From contig DASYQD010000085.1 in assembly GCA_036005845.1 (NCBI GenBank), forward strand, positions 1 through 22,229: a stretch of DNA of 22,229 nucleotides, written 5' to 3'. Source of the DNA: DASYQD01 sp036005845. Its GTDB lineage: Bacteria > Acidobacteriota > Thermoanaerobaculia > Multivoradales > JAIOJS01. The notes under the pieces are model-generated. The model did no database searches. It saw nothing but the letters and a program-made list of their open reading frames with translations, and had not been told where the DNA came from. Both the position numbers and the translations under genes were made by a program. Of this stretch, positions 1 through 8,007 are shown piece after piece. Every line of letters begins with the position of its first letter. Position 1 is the first letter of the stretch.

Positions 1-1119
1 GTCGCTGAAGCACTGGTCGATCTCGGGCCGGTAGCAGTGGGTGTGCGGCGAGCCGAAGACGTGGCCCAGCTCGTGCGCGGTGACCAGCACGTCACGCTGC
101 GGAAAGCGGTCGCGCACGACGATGCCGTAGCCCCCGAACGGGCAGGACGACGGCCGCGCCGTGAAGTTGCACAGCCCGCCGCGGAAGGCCTGGCCGGAGA
201 TCTCGCGCGAGTCCTTGCCGGTGAAGAAGATCGCGGCGTTGCGCGGGTAGGCGGCGAGCGGCCGGTGCGCCTGCCAGAAGCTCGAGAACTCGCACAGCAC
301 GTCGGCATTGGTGCCGGTGTGGGGGTTGGGTGCGTTCCACGGGTCGTTCTCGTCCGGGTAGAGGTAGAGGCTCGAGATCGACAGCGGCACGCCGAGCTGG
401 CGCTCGTAGAGCTCGGAGACGCCGGCGATCGTCTGGTGCACCCGGTCCTCGGCGGCTTCGATGCTGGCGCTGCCGAGGAACTCGTGGTCGGTCTCGATCG
501 CCAGCGTGGCGCCGTAGATGCCGCCGGGCGCCGGGATGACGCGCTTCGCGGCGGCGGTGGCGGCCTTGTCGACGGCGACGACGCCTTCGAGGACGTCGTC
601 GACGAAGCCGCGGGTGAGGGCGCCGAGCTCGGCACGCGAGACGGAGACCGCGGCGGCGACCGTGCTCTTCGCCGCGAGCGGCGGCAGCGAGATGGCGAAG
701 ACGCCGTCGCTGCTGACGAGCGTGCCCGACCAGGCGCCGCTCTTCGCATCGAGGCTGATCGCCACCGACGAACCGGGCCACTCCTCCGCGGTGCCATGGA
801 GATAGACGAGGCGCGACGGCGCATCGGTCGGTGCCTCGCGGCCGTCGAGGTAGAGCTTGAAGTCGGGCGCGAAAACGGTGCCGCGCGAGAGCGCGAGCGT
901 GAGCGACCGGCCGTCGGCGTCGCGCAGGCCGGTGAGGCGCACGAGCGCGCCGAGCTCGCTCGCCTGCGCGGCGCGGGCAAGCGCGAACGGCGCGGTCGTC
1001 TCGGCGTCGAGCGAGAGCAGGCGCGGGCCCGCGGGCGCCGCAGCGGAGACAGCCGCGGCAAGAGCGACCACGAGGCCGGCGGCAAACAACGGCGGCAGAG
1101 CGATGGAGCGTGAACGCAT
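1..1119 (-). CDS. Secreted zinc metalloprotease, M12/reprolysin-like (3' end cut by window)
   Basis: The first 373 residues of a probable exported metzincin protease are present; the frame stays open to base 1, so the C-terminus lies outside the window. Residues 1-26 (MRSRSIALPP and a hydrophobic Ala-rich run) form a Sec signal peptide. A propeptide-like region follows, then a catalytic domain of roughly 200-373. The zinc site HELGHVFGSPH is at residues 349-359, with His349, His353 and His359 as ligands and Glu350 as general base, followed by HCYRPEIDQC. Cysteines near the site could form disulfides. The ATG at 1119 is preceded nine bases upstream by CGGAG; an in-frame ATG at 1128 sits too close to that site. 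It is transcribed divergently from phoB. The zinc motif is seen directly; the M12 assignment rests on the motif and on the export signal. Substrate unknown. The Met-turn should lie beyond the window edge. Confidence 0.88.
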   Translation of the reverse strand, partial: MRSRSIALPPLFAAGLVVALAAAVSAAAPAGPRLLSLDAETTAPFALARAAQASELGALVRLTGLRDADGRSLTLALSRGTVFAPDFKLYLDGREAPTDAPSRLVYLHGTAEEWPGSSVAISLDAKSGAWSGTLVSSDGVFAISLPPLAAKSTVAAAVSVSRAELGALTRGFVDDVLEGVVAVDKAATAAAKRVIPAPGGIYGATLAIETDHEFLGSASIEAAEDRVHQTIAGVSELYERQLGVPLSISSLYLYPDENDPWNAPNPHTGTNADVLCEFSSFWQAHRPLAAYPRNAAIFFTGKDSREISGQAFRGGLCNFTARPSSCPFGGYGIVVRDRFPQRDVLVTAHELGHVFGSPHTHCYRPEIDQCFSD

Positions 1120-1255
1120 GAGGGGCATCTCCGAGGTGGTGGATCTTCATGGTACACCGGCATAGGTCCGCGGGCGCGGTCCACCGGTCGTCGCGGCTCC
1201 GTAACACCGCTGTCGCCGCGCGCCGCGACCCCACGCCGCCCTCCTCCACCCGTGC

Positions 1256-1261
1256 TAGGTT
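1256..1261 (+). promoter_or_regulatory. -10-like hexamer TAGGTT, six bases before phoB start
   Basis: TAGGTT ends at 1261, so the expected transcription start (about +7) coincides with the A of the phoB ATG at 1268. No Shine-Dalgarno sequence lies between them, so the transcript may be leaderless. No good -35 hexamer was found, and no Pho box was recognised in the 148-bp divergent spacer. Confidence 0.4.
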
Positions 1262-1267
1262 TCGCCC

Positions 1268-1945
<678 letters not shown>

Positions 1946-1969
1946 CGCGGTAGCTGGCGATCACCGAGC

Positions 1970-3853
1970 GTGCAGCTCTCCTTCGCCACCAAGCTGCGGC
2001 TGGCGCTGCTCTGGCCGGCGGTGGCGGCGCTGGCGGTCGTGGCGCTGCTGCTCGCCTGGATCCTGCCGCACCGCTTCGAACGCGCCGCGGCGAGCGAGCT
2101 GCTGGAGACGACGGAGCTGGTGGCGCCGCTGGTGGCAAAACAGATCGAAGGGCGCGACACGCCGCCGGTTTCTCGGATCGTCGAGCGCGACGCGCCGCTT
2201 GCTACTGGGCAGATCGAAGGGCGGGCCGAGGCAGCCGCGCCACTCGCGCCGTCGGCCCCGCTGCAGGCATCCGAGTCCCTGCAATCCTGGGTGCACGGCA
2301 TCGCCGGCAGCTCGCGGCTGCGCGTGACGCTGATCCGCGCCGACGGCCTGGTGCTCGCCGACAGCGCGCAGCGCGACCTCGCCGGTGTGCTGGCGATGGA
2401 GAACCACCGCGAGCGGCCCGAGGTGCGGCAGGCGCTGCAGGGCGGCGGCGGCACGTCGGTGCGGCGCAGCGCCACCACGCACATCGCCTACGCCTACGCC
2501 GCGCGCACGATCGGGATGCCGCGGCACGGAGTCGTGATCGTGCGGCTCGCGGCACCCATCCGTTCGCTGGCCCTGCTCGAGCGGCAGCTCGGACGCGGCG
2601 CGCTGCTGGCGCTGCTCGCGGCGCTGCTCGCCGCGGGCTTGGTGTCGTGGTGGGTGCGGCGGCAGCTCTTCCGGCCGCTGCGCGCGCTGGTCACCGGCGC
2701 CGACCGCTTCACGGGCGGCGACCTGGCACATCGCGTGAACCTACCCGAGGAAGCGGAGCTCGCGGCAGTGGGCGCCGCGCTCAACCGGCTCGCCGAGCAT
2801 GCGGAGGCGCAGGTGTCCGCCGCCGGGCGCGAGCGCGACCAGCTCGCTTCGATCCTCGCCAGCATGGCGGAGGGCGTCCTCGTCACCGATGCCGACGGCC
2901 GCGCGCTGCTCGCCAACCCGGCGTTCACTCGCCTCTTCGCGACGCGCGTCGGCGTGGAGGGCAAGCTGCCCATCGAGGTGGCGCGCGAGCCGGCGCTGCA
3001 ACAGCTCGTGGCGGCGACGCTGCAGAGCCGTACCCCGGGCGCGGCCGACCTCGTGCTCGAGCGCGGCGAGCGGCGGCACGTGGCTCTGCTCGCGGCACCG
3101 CTCGGGCGCGGCGAGGGCAGTGCCCGCGGCGTCGTGCTGGTGGCGCGCGACGTCACACCTTTCGTGCGGCTCACCGAAGTACGTCGTGACTTCGTCGCCA
3201 ACGTCTCGCACGAGCTGAAGACGCCGCTCGCTGCCATTCGCGGCATGGCCGAAACGCTGAGAGACGGTGCGCTCGGCGACGCGGAGACCGCGCACCGCTT
3301 CGTCGGCCGCATCCTCGAGCAGTGCGCGCGGCTGCAGGCGCTGCTCGAGGACCTGCTGACGCTGTCCAGGCTGGAGAGTCCGCTCGGCGCCACGGAGCCC
3401 GAGCCGGTCGACCTCGCCGGGCTGGCGCGGCTGGCCAGCGAAGTCATCGGCCCGGCGGCGGCCGAGCGCGGCGTCGTCGTCGAAGTGTCCACCGCCGAGC
3501 CGGTGACCATCCCCGGCGACGCCGACGCTCTCGAACGGCTGCTGCTCAACCTGCTCGACAACGCCGTCAAGTACAACGGCGCCGGCGGCACCGTCTGGCT
3601 CGCCATCCGCCGCGACGGCGACCAGGTGGTCGTCGAAGTCCGCGACACCGGCATCGGCATCCCCGCCGAGCACCTGCCGCGCATCTTCGAACGCTTCTAC
3701 CGCGTCGACCGCGCCCGCTCCCGCGAAGGCGGCGGCACCGGCCTCGGCCTCGCCATCGTCAAGCACGTCGCCCAACTCCACGGCGGCCGCGTCGAGGTGG
3801 AGAGCGAGCCGGGCAAGGGCTCGACGTTCCGCGTGCTACTGCCCGCCCGGTGA
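1970..3853 (+). CDS. phoR: Sensor histidine kinase, PhoR-like (HAMP-PAS-HisKA-HATPase)
   Basis: A 627-residue membrane sensor kinase. It has an N-terminal transmembrane helix (about 11-32), an extracytoplasmic region (about 33-205), a second helix (about 210-230), HAMP (231-283), PAS (about 288-395, beginning SILASMAEGVLVTDADGRAL), a HisKA dimerisation domain with phospho-acceptor His414 in VSHELKTPLAAI, and an ATPase domain with N-box Asn531, DTGIGIP at 559-565 and a GGGTGLGL glycine loop near 587. This is the PhoR layout. The GTG start is 24 bases after the response regulator stop and has no strong ribosome binding site, so translational coupling is likely. The extracytoplasmic part carries three imperfect 11-12 residue repeats (bases 2141-2245) unusual for the family. 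It converges on the acyltransferase gene with a 21-base gap. The signal sensed cannot be read from the sequence. Confidence 0.92.
   Translation: MQLSFATKLRLALLWPAVAALAVVALLLAWILPHRFERAAASELLETTELVAPLVAKQIEGRDTPPVSRIVERDAPLATGQIEGRAEAAAPLAPSAPLQASESLQSWVHGIAGSSRLRVTLIRADGLVLADSAQRDLAGVLAMENHRERPEVRQALQGGGGTSVRRSATTHIAYAYAARTIGMPRHGVVIVRLAAPIRSLALLERQLGRGALLALLAALLAAGLVSWWVRRQLFRPLRALVTGADRFTGGDLAHRVNLPEEAELAAVGAALNRLAEHAEAQVSAAGRERDQLASILASMAEGVLVTDADGRALLANPAFTRLFATRVGVEGKLPIEVAREPALQQLVAATLQSRTPGAADLVLERGERRHVALLAAPLGRGEGSARGVVLVARDVTPFVRLTEVRRDFVANVSHELKTPLAAIRGMAETLRDGALGDAETAHRFVGRILEQCARLQALLEDLLTLSRLESPLGATEPEPVDLAGLARLASEVIGPAAAERGVVVEVSTAEPVTIPGDADALERLLLNLLDNAVKYNGAGGTVWLAIRRDGDQVVVEVRDTGIGIPAEHLPRIFERFYRVDRARSREGGGTGLGLAIVKHVAQLHGGRVEVESEPGKGSTFRVLLPAR
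2141..2245 (+). repeat. Three imperfect 33/36-bp tandem repeats inside the phoR sensor region
   Basis: Units start at 2141, 2174 and 2210, with periods of 33 and 36 bases, so the reading frame is kept. They encode QIEGRDTPPVS, then RIVERDAPLATG, then QIEGRAEAAAPL. The first and third units share the bases CAGATCGAAGGGCG exactly. The array adds about 35 residues just after the first membrane helix. Confidence 0.7.
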
Positions 3854-3874
3854 CCCTCGGTGTGATGGGCGAGT

Positions 3875-5293
3875 CTACGCTTGCGCTGCGATCGCGGTCG
3901 CCGCGGCGCTAGCTTCTTTCAGCTCCTCTAAAAAATGCAGCTCCTCTTCGAAGGCGGCGACGATCGCTTCGGGGTCGGGAACGATGTTGGCGTCAGTCGC
4001 CACGCCCAGCCGCACTTGTCCGTTGTAGGTCATCACGCTGATGCCGATGCCGAGGCGGCCGCTCTGCGGGACCCAGAAGACGAAGCCGGCGATCGGCTGG
4101 CCGGCGACGTAGAGCGGACGCGACGGCCCGGGGACACTCGAAAGCACCGCCGTGCCTTTCGTCCCGAAGATGCGGATGACCAAATCTTGCACCCACTTCG
4201 GCACGCGGCCGAGGAGGCTCAGCACGTCCATCACCACCACCGCCTCCATCGAACCCTTGAGGGCACGCATGCGCCGCTGCAGCTCGTGAAGACGGGCGCG
4301 CGGCTCCTCCACTCCCACCGGTAGCGAGAGGAAGACCAGGCCGAAGCGGTTGCCGAGGTCGCTCATCTCGACGAGCGGACGCAGCGAGACGGGAACGACG
4401 GCCCGCAGCGACACGCGATGCGGATGGGCGCCGCGACGCTCGATGTAGCGCCGCAGGCCGCCCGCGATGGTGGCGATCAGGACGTCGTTGACCGTGCCGC
4501 CGACGGCCTCCTTGGCGAGGCGCACTTCGGCGAGCGGTACGGCGCGGCTCCACGCCACGCGCTTGGTGCCGCCAAGCTTGCCCTTGAGCGTGCGTTGATC
4601 GGGCCAGCGCGCCGCGAGCTTCAAGAAGGTCGGCCCCCACGCCGCGCGGCGGAGCCAGCGGTTCGACCGCGCGAGCTGCTCGCCCGGCCGCGCCAACAGG
4701 CGTGCGCCTTCCGGCATCATCTGCTCGAGGTGCCGCAGCGCCTCCTGCGGCGAGAGCCGCACCTCGCCGAAGAGGTCGGCGAGCGGGTTGTCGCTGCCCC
4801 ACGCGCTCGCGCCCCGGCGCAGGTCGGCGTCGGGGTCGAGATCGGTGATGGCGAGCATCAGCACCATGAGGGCGATGCCGTCGCCCATGCAGTGGTGGAG
4901 CCGCCAGAGCAGTGCCGAGCCGCCTTGATAACCGTGCACGACGTGGACGAGCCAGAGCGGGCGGTCGCGCGGCAGGTCGCGCATCATCTCGGCGGAGGCG
5001 TAGGCGCGCAGCGCCTCTTCCCCGCTGCCCGGCGGCAGGGTGTGTTCGAGGATGTGGTCACCGACGCGGAAGTCCGGCGCCTCCTCCCACTCCCACCGGG
5101 CCGACGAGCGACGCACCGCGCGCTGGCGGAAGCGGTGGACCTGTGCCAGGCGCGCGCCGAGCATCGCCTCGAGCCGCGCGCGATCGACCGGACGCGCGAA
5201 GAACATCAAGCTGTTGATGATCATCAGGTTCGCCGGCTCGTCCATGCGGAGCCAGGCGCGGTCGACCGGCTTCATCGGCTCGCTGTGGGGCAC
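3875..5293 (-). CDS. Wax ester synthase / diacylglycerol acyltransferase (WS/DGAT family)
   Basis: A 472-residue O-acyltransferase that should join acyl-CoA to a fatty alcohol or diacylglycerol, making wax ester or triacylglycerol for storage inclusions. The active-site motif HHCMGDG (HHxxxDG) is at 133-139, with His134 as expected catalytic base. The family PLW motif is at 112-114, an NDVL segment follows GGTV near residue 266, and the C-terminal half matches the WS/DGAT C-terminal domain, with SSVPGP and PLYVAGQPI segments. Length is typical. The GTG at 5293 is chosen because a TATGAT hexamer lies six bases upstream; an ATG seven codons in (5275) is the alternative. It lies downstream of the patatin gene but is separated by 156 bp holding a palindromic element and its own putative promoter, so it is probably a separate unit. 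Substrate preference cannot be predicted. Confidence 0.93.
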   Translation of the reverse strand: MPHSEPMKPVDRAWLRMDEPANLMIINSLMFFARPVDRARLEAMLGARLAQVHRFRQRAVRRSSARWEWEEAPDFRVGDHILEHTLPPGSGEEALRAYASAEMMRDLPRDRPLWLVHVVHGYQGGSALLWRLHHCMGDGIALMVLMLAITDLDPDADLRRGASAWGSDNPLADLFGEVRLSPQEALRHLEQMMPEGARLLARPGEQLARSNRWLRRAAWGPTFLKLAARWPDQRTLKGKLGGTKRVAWSRAVPLAEVRLAKEAVGGTVNDVLIATIAGGLRRYIERRGAHPHRVSLRAVVPVSLRPLVEMSDLGNRFGLVFLSLPVGVEEPRARLHELQRRMRALKGSMEAVVVMDVLSLLGRVPKWVQDLVIRIFGTKGTAVLSSVPGPSRPLYVAGQPIAGFVFWVPQSGRLGIGISVMTYNGQVRLGVATDANIVPDPEAIVAAFEEELHFLEELKEASAAATAIAAQA

Positions 5294-5299
5294 GCTCGG

Positions 5300-5305
5300 A
5301 TCATA
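5300..5305 (-). promoter_or_regulatory. -10-like hexamer TATGAT, six bases before the WS/DGAT GTG
   Basis: On the minus strand TATGAT is followed by CCGAGC and then the GTG start, so transcription would begin at or next to the start codon. No ribosome binding site fits in the gap. The -35 region is not recognisable. Confidence 0.4.
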
Positions 5306-5322
5306 CGGCGCACGCTGTGAAG

Positions 5323-5439
5323 GAGGCGTTGCGAACGGCGGCCTGCGCGGGTCCCCGCTTACGGGAGGTATCCCACTCGCTGCGCTCGCGGGAGCCCTCC
5401 CCCCGTAGCGCCCGCTCCGGCCGCCGACCGCAACGCCTC
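5323..5439. repeat. 117-bp imperfect palindromic element (MITE/REP-like)
   Basis: The outer arms GAGGCGTTGCG (5323-5333) and CGCAACGCCTC (5429-5439) are perfect reverse complements. After a three-base break, GGCGGCC (5337-5343) pairs with GGCCGCC (5419-5425). Further in, CGCTTACGGG faces CCCGTAGCG with one base unpaired. The core contains CACTCGCTGCGCTCGCGGGA, a style common in dispersed bacterial palindromes. It lies in the 156-bp gap between the patatin and WS/DGAT genes, encodes nothing, and could act as a transcript-end hairpin. Being dispersed in the genome is inferred, not shown. Confidence 0.65.
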
Positions 5440-5449
5440 GGCTAGTGAC

Positions 5450-6697
5450 CTACGTGTCGAGCACGCCTTCGAGCCGATCGAGGGTCGCCGCAAGTCGAGA
5501 GAGCGTGTCGGTCGGCAGATCCACTCTCTTCGCTTCGTGCCCGGCTCGCAGCTCTCGCCGCTCGGCCAGCCCGTCCCACACGGTCCGCCCTTCGTCCATT
5601 AACACCTCATGGCGCAGGTGCATGCCGTGACGCGCGAGCACTGGTCCCAGCGACTCGGCGCGTTCGCGCAGGTCGCGGCGCGTTGCCAGGTAGGCGTGCT
5701 CGCAGACGGCGCGGCGCGAGGAGAAGGTGAAGATGTTGGTGAAGAACATCCGGTGGTCGTCGCGGCGGGGCTCGAAGAGGAGGACGTCGGCGTCGGGGTA
5801 GCGCTCACGGTAGGCGGCGAGGCCGACTTGCAGGCGCGAGTGGATGAGGGTGCGGAAGGTCTGTGAGAGCACGGCGGCGAGGCCGCGGTCGACGAGCTGG
5901 CCGCTGCGGCTCTCGGCAACGTTGCCGTTGCCGCACTGCAGGTCGACGGGGACGATGGGGTTGACGCAGAGCACGAGCTTGGCGCCGTCCTCGAGCGCCA
6001 CCGAGGCGTGCAGCGTCTTGAGCAGGATGCCGTCGACGTAGTGGCGGTTCTCGATCTCGACCGGCGGATAGAGGCCGGGCAGCGCCATGCTCGCCTGCAC
6101 GGCGGTGGAGATCGGCACGTGGTCGTGGCCGAAGTCGCCGAAGCGCATGGCGCAGCCGCTCTCGAGCTCGGTGGCGACGACGACGAGACGGCGCGTCAGT
6201 TGGCGGAAGTCGTCGCTGCGGCCGGGCCGCCGGTAAAGGCGCCGCAGGTAGTCGCGCACCGGCTTGCCGTCGAAGGCCGCCACCGGCAACGCGCGCGACA
6301 AGCGCGCCAGCGCCTCGGCGAGGCCGACGTTGCCCGGGCCGCGCGCCCACTCGCGCCACGCCTCGGCGAGCAGGCCGGGCACGCGCGTGCCGCGGCGGAA
6401 GAACTCGCCGATGGCGGGCTGCAGGAAAGTCTCGGGAACGAACGGATGGTCTTCGTCGTCGAGGTCGCGGCCGTCGCCCGCCAGCGCGGCACACATGTCG
6501 CGGATGGCGATCTGATTGGCGAGGTTGGCGGCGATGCAGGCGCCGGCGCTGACGCCGACGTAGACGTCCAAGGCGTTGAGGTCGAGGCCGGCGATCGACT
6601 CCTCGAGCGCGCGCAGCGCGCCGATCTCGTAGATAGCGCCTTCGGGAGCGCCGCCGGCGAGTGCGAGACCGATGCGGGCCGGGGCGCGGGTGGTCAT
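5450..6697 (-). CDS. Patatin-like phospholipase / acyl hydrolase
   Basis: A 415-residue protein of the patatin serine-hydrolase family, which cleaves ester bonds of phospholipids or other lipids with a Ser-Asp dyad. The nucleophile is Ser50 in GVSAG; the partner aspartate is Asp222 in YVDGILLK. The N-terminal glycine loop reads AGGAPEG (14-20), where most patatins have GGGxRG, so the usual oxyanion-hole arginine position holds Glu19. The motif after the aspartate is DGI rather than DGG/DGA. No signal peptide is seen, so it should act in the cytoplasm or on inclusions. The ATG at 6697 is 22 bases after the phasin stop, so it is probably the third gene of a phaR-phasin-patatin operon. That context makes a granule-associated lipase or polyester depolymerase possible, but this is inference; phospholipase remains the default call. 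Confidence 0.88.
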   Translation of the reverse strand: MTTRAPARIGLALAGGAPEGAIYEIGALRALEESIAGLDLNALDVYVGVSAGACIAANLANQIAIRDMCAALAGDGRDLDDEDHPFVPETFLQPAIGEFFRRGTRVPGLLAEAWREWARGPGNVGLAEALARLSRALPVAAFDGKPVRDYLRRLYRRPGRSDDFRQLTRRLVVVATELESGCAMRFGDFGHDHVPISTAVQASMALPGLYPPVEIENRHYVDGILLKTLHASVALEDGAKLVLCVNPIVPVDLQCGNGNVAESRSGQLVDRGLAAVLSQTFRTLIHSRLQVGLAAYRERYPDADVLLFEPRRDDHRMFFTNIFTFSSRRAVCEHAYLATRRDLRERAESLGPVLARHGMHLRHEVLMDEGRTVWDGLAERRELRAGHEAKRVDLPTDTLSRLAATLDRLEGVLDT

Positions 6698-6719
6698 GCG
6701 GCGACCTGCGCGCGCATCT

Positions 6720-7319
6720 TCAGGGCTTGGTGATCACGTCGGCCGTGGTGGTGACGACGTCCTTCGTGGTCGCGATGTCGGGCGCCGGCGGTGGTCCGCT
6801 CGCGCCGGCGCGGGCTGGCTTCTTGACCGCCGAGGCGCTGGCGGGCCTCGGGCGCGCGCCGCCGCTCGGCTTCGCGGCCGGTTTCACGGCCGGTCTCGGT
6901 GTCGGCTTCGGTGCCGGCTTCGGCGCCCGGGCACGCTCGACCGCATGGGTCAGCTCCTCGATGCGGCGCGACAACCCGTTGATCTCCTCGCGCGTCGGCA
7001 CGCCGATGCGATGCAGCGCCTTCGCCAGCTTGTCGTCGAAGGCGCCGCCCAACTGCTCCCAGGCGCCCTCGGCGGCGCGACGCGCGCGGTCCGCGGTCTC
7101 CTCGGCCACTTTCTTGGCGCGGGCACCGACCTCGTCGGCGTCCTTCTTCACTTCCTTGAGCCTCTGCTTGCCCTGCGCCTCGTAACGCTCGCCCTGCTGG
7201 ACGAGGTTCTTGAACAGCTTCGAGCCCTCCTCCTCGGTCACCGCCAGGGCGCCGAGGCCGGCGAGCCAGATCTTGTGCGCCGATTCGCGCACGTCGCCTT
7301 GCCAGTTCTTCTTGCCCAT
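6720..7319 (-). CDS. Phasin family protein (PhaF/PhaI-like, basic Pro/Ala-rich tail)
   Basis: A 199-residue phasin-like protein expected to coat polyhydroxyalkanoate granules. Residues 1-131 are amphipathic and helical: IWLAGLGALAVTEEEGSKLF near the start, long charged helices at about 40-100, then GVPTREEINGLSRRIEELTH, a coiled-coil segment typical of PhaF-like phasins. Residues 132-172 are rich in Lys, Pro and Ala, resembling the histone-like tail of Pseudomonas PhaF that binds DNA. The last 19 residues are Thr/Val-rich, which is odd. A good ribosome site (GGGAGG, seven bases) precedes the ATG, 21 bases after the phaR stop, so the two genes are co-transcribed. No PHA synthase gene is in the window, so the granule polymer is inferred from family and neighbour. 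Confidence 0.86.
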   Translation of the reverse strand: MGKKNWQGDVRESAHKIWLAGLGALAVTEEEGSKLFKNLVQQGERYEAQGKQRLKEVKKDADEVGARAKKVAEETADRARRAAEGAWEQLGGAFDDKLAKALHRIGVPTREEINGLSRRIEELTHAVERARAPKPAPKPTPRPAVKPAAKPSGGARPRPASASAVKKPARAGASGPPPAPDIATTKDVVTTTADVITKP

Positions 7320-7340
7320 CTGAAAACCTCCCGACTCTGC

Positions 7341-7883
7341 CTACGAGGTGGACTTCGTCTTGCGGGCCGCGGTCGTGGGACTCTTGGCGGCGCGCGCCGC
7401 CGGCCGCGGCGAACGGGCCCGCGGCTCGGCCGCGAGCGGACGATCGCGGGCGCCGGCAGTGTTCGCCGCGCCGCGCTCGCGCTCCAGCGCTTCCAGCGAG
7501 GACTCCAGCTCCTCCATCCGCTCGCGCAGCGACGACATCTCCTCGCGCGCGCGGCGCACCGGGCCGAGGCGATCCATCGACGCCTTGAGCACGCGGTCGA
7601 CGCCGTGCTGGAGCTGCTCGACGCCGCTCGTCACCGCCCGCTCGCCGACACGCACCAGCTCATGGAGCAGCTCGGTGGGCAGCAGCGAGGTGCCCTTCTT
7701 CCCTTCGTCGAGGATGACCTGGGTGAGGGTCTGTGCCGTCACGTCCTCGGACGTGCCGTTGTCGACCACCTTCACCTCCTGCCCGGTGCGCACCCAGCTG
7801 GCGATGTCTTCGAGCGAGACGTAGCGGCTCTCCTCGGTGTCGTACAGCTTGCGGCTCTCGTAGCGTTTGATCAGGCGGATCAT
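7341..7883 (-). CDS. phaR: PHA/PHB accumulation regulator PhaR
   Basis: A 180-residue regulator. Residues 3-62 form the PHB/PHA accumulation regulator DNA-binding domain: IKRYESRKLYDTEESRYVSL followed by EDIASWVRTGQEVKVVD and TLTQVILDEGKKG. In studied bacteria PhaR represses phasin genes and is released by binding nascent PHA. Residues 108-137 look like a coiled coil, and the tail (140-180) is rich in Ala, Arg and Lys, like the tail of the neighbouring phasin. The ATG at 7883 has an excellent ribosome site (AGGAGG); the frame is open further upstream, but that part has no family similarity. It is first in an apparent operon with the phasin and patatin genes, driven by a recognisable promoter at 7942-7971. 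Autoregulation of this operon is likely but inferred. Confidence 0.92.
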   Translation of the reverse strand: MIRLIKRYESRKLYDTEESRYVSLEDIASWVRTGQEVKVVDNGTSEDVTAQTLTQVILDEGKKGTSLLPTELLHELVRVGERAVTSGVEQLQHGVDRVLKASMDRLGPVRRAREEMSSLRERMEELESSLEALERERGAANTAGARDRPLAAEPRARSPRPAARAAKSPTTAARKTKSTS

Positions 7884-7941
7884 CCCGGCCTCCTGGCGCA
7901 ATGGTGACGGCGGCTGCCGCGCAGCGGCACGCTTCGACGGC

Positions 7942-7971
7942 ACTATAGCGCGCCATGCCGCAGCGCGGCAA
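7942..7971 (-). promoter_or_regulatory. Sigma70-type promoter of the phaR-phasin-patatin operon
   Basis: On the minus strand TTGCCG (7971-7966) and TATAGT (7947-7942) are separated by 18 bases. This is the best two-part promoter in the window. Transcription would begin near 7935, giving a leader of about 50 bases with the AGGAGG site before phaR. Confidence 0.55.
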
Positions 7972-8007
7972 GACTGCACGCCGCGTGCCCGAGGCGCGCG
8001 AGCGCGC

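Noticed and set aside
3854..3874. Terminator between phoR and the WS/DGAT gene
   Set aside because: The 21-base convergent gap contains no clear stem or T-run.
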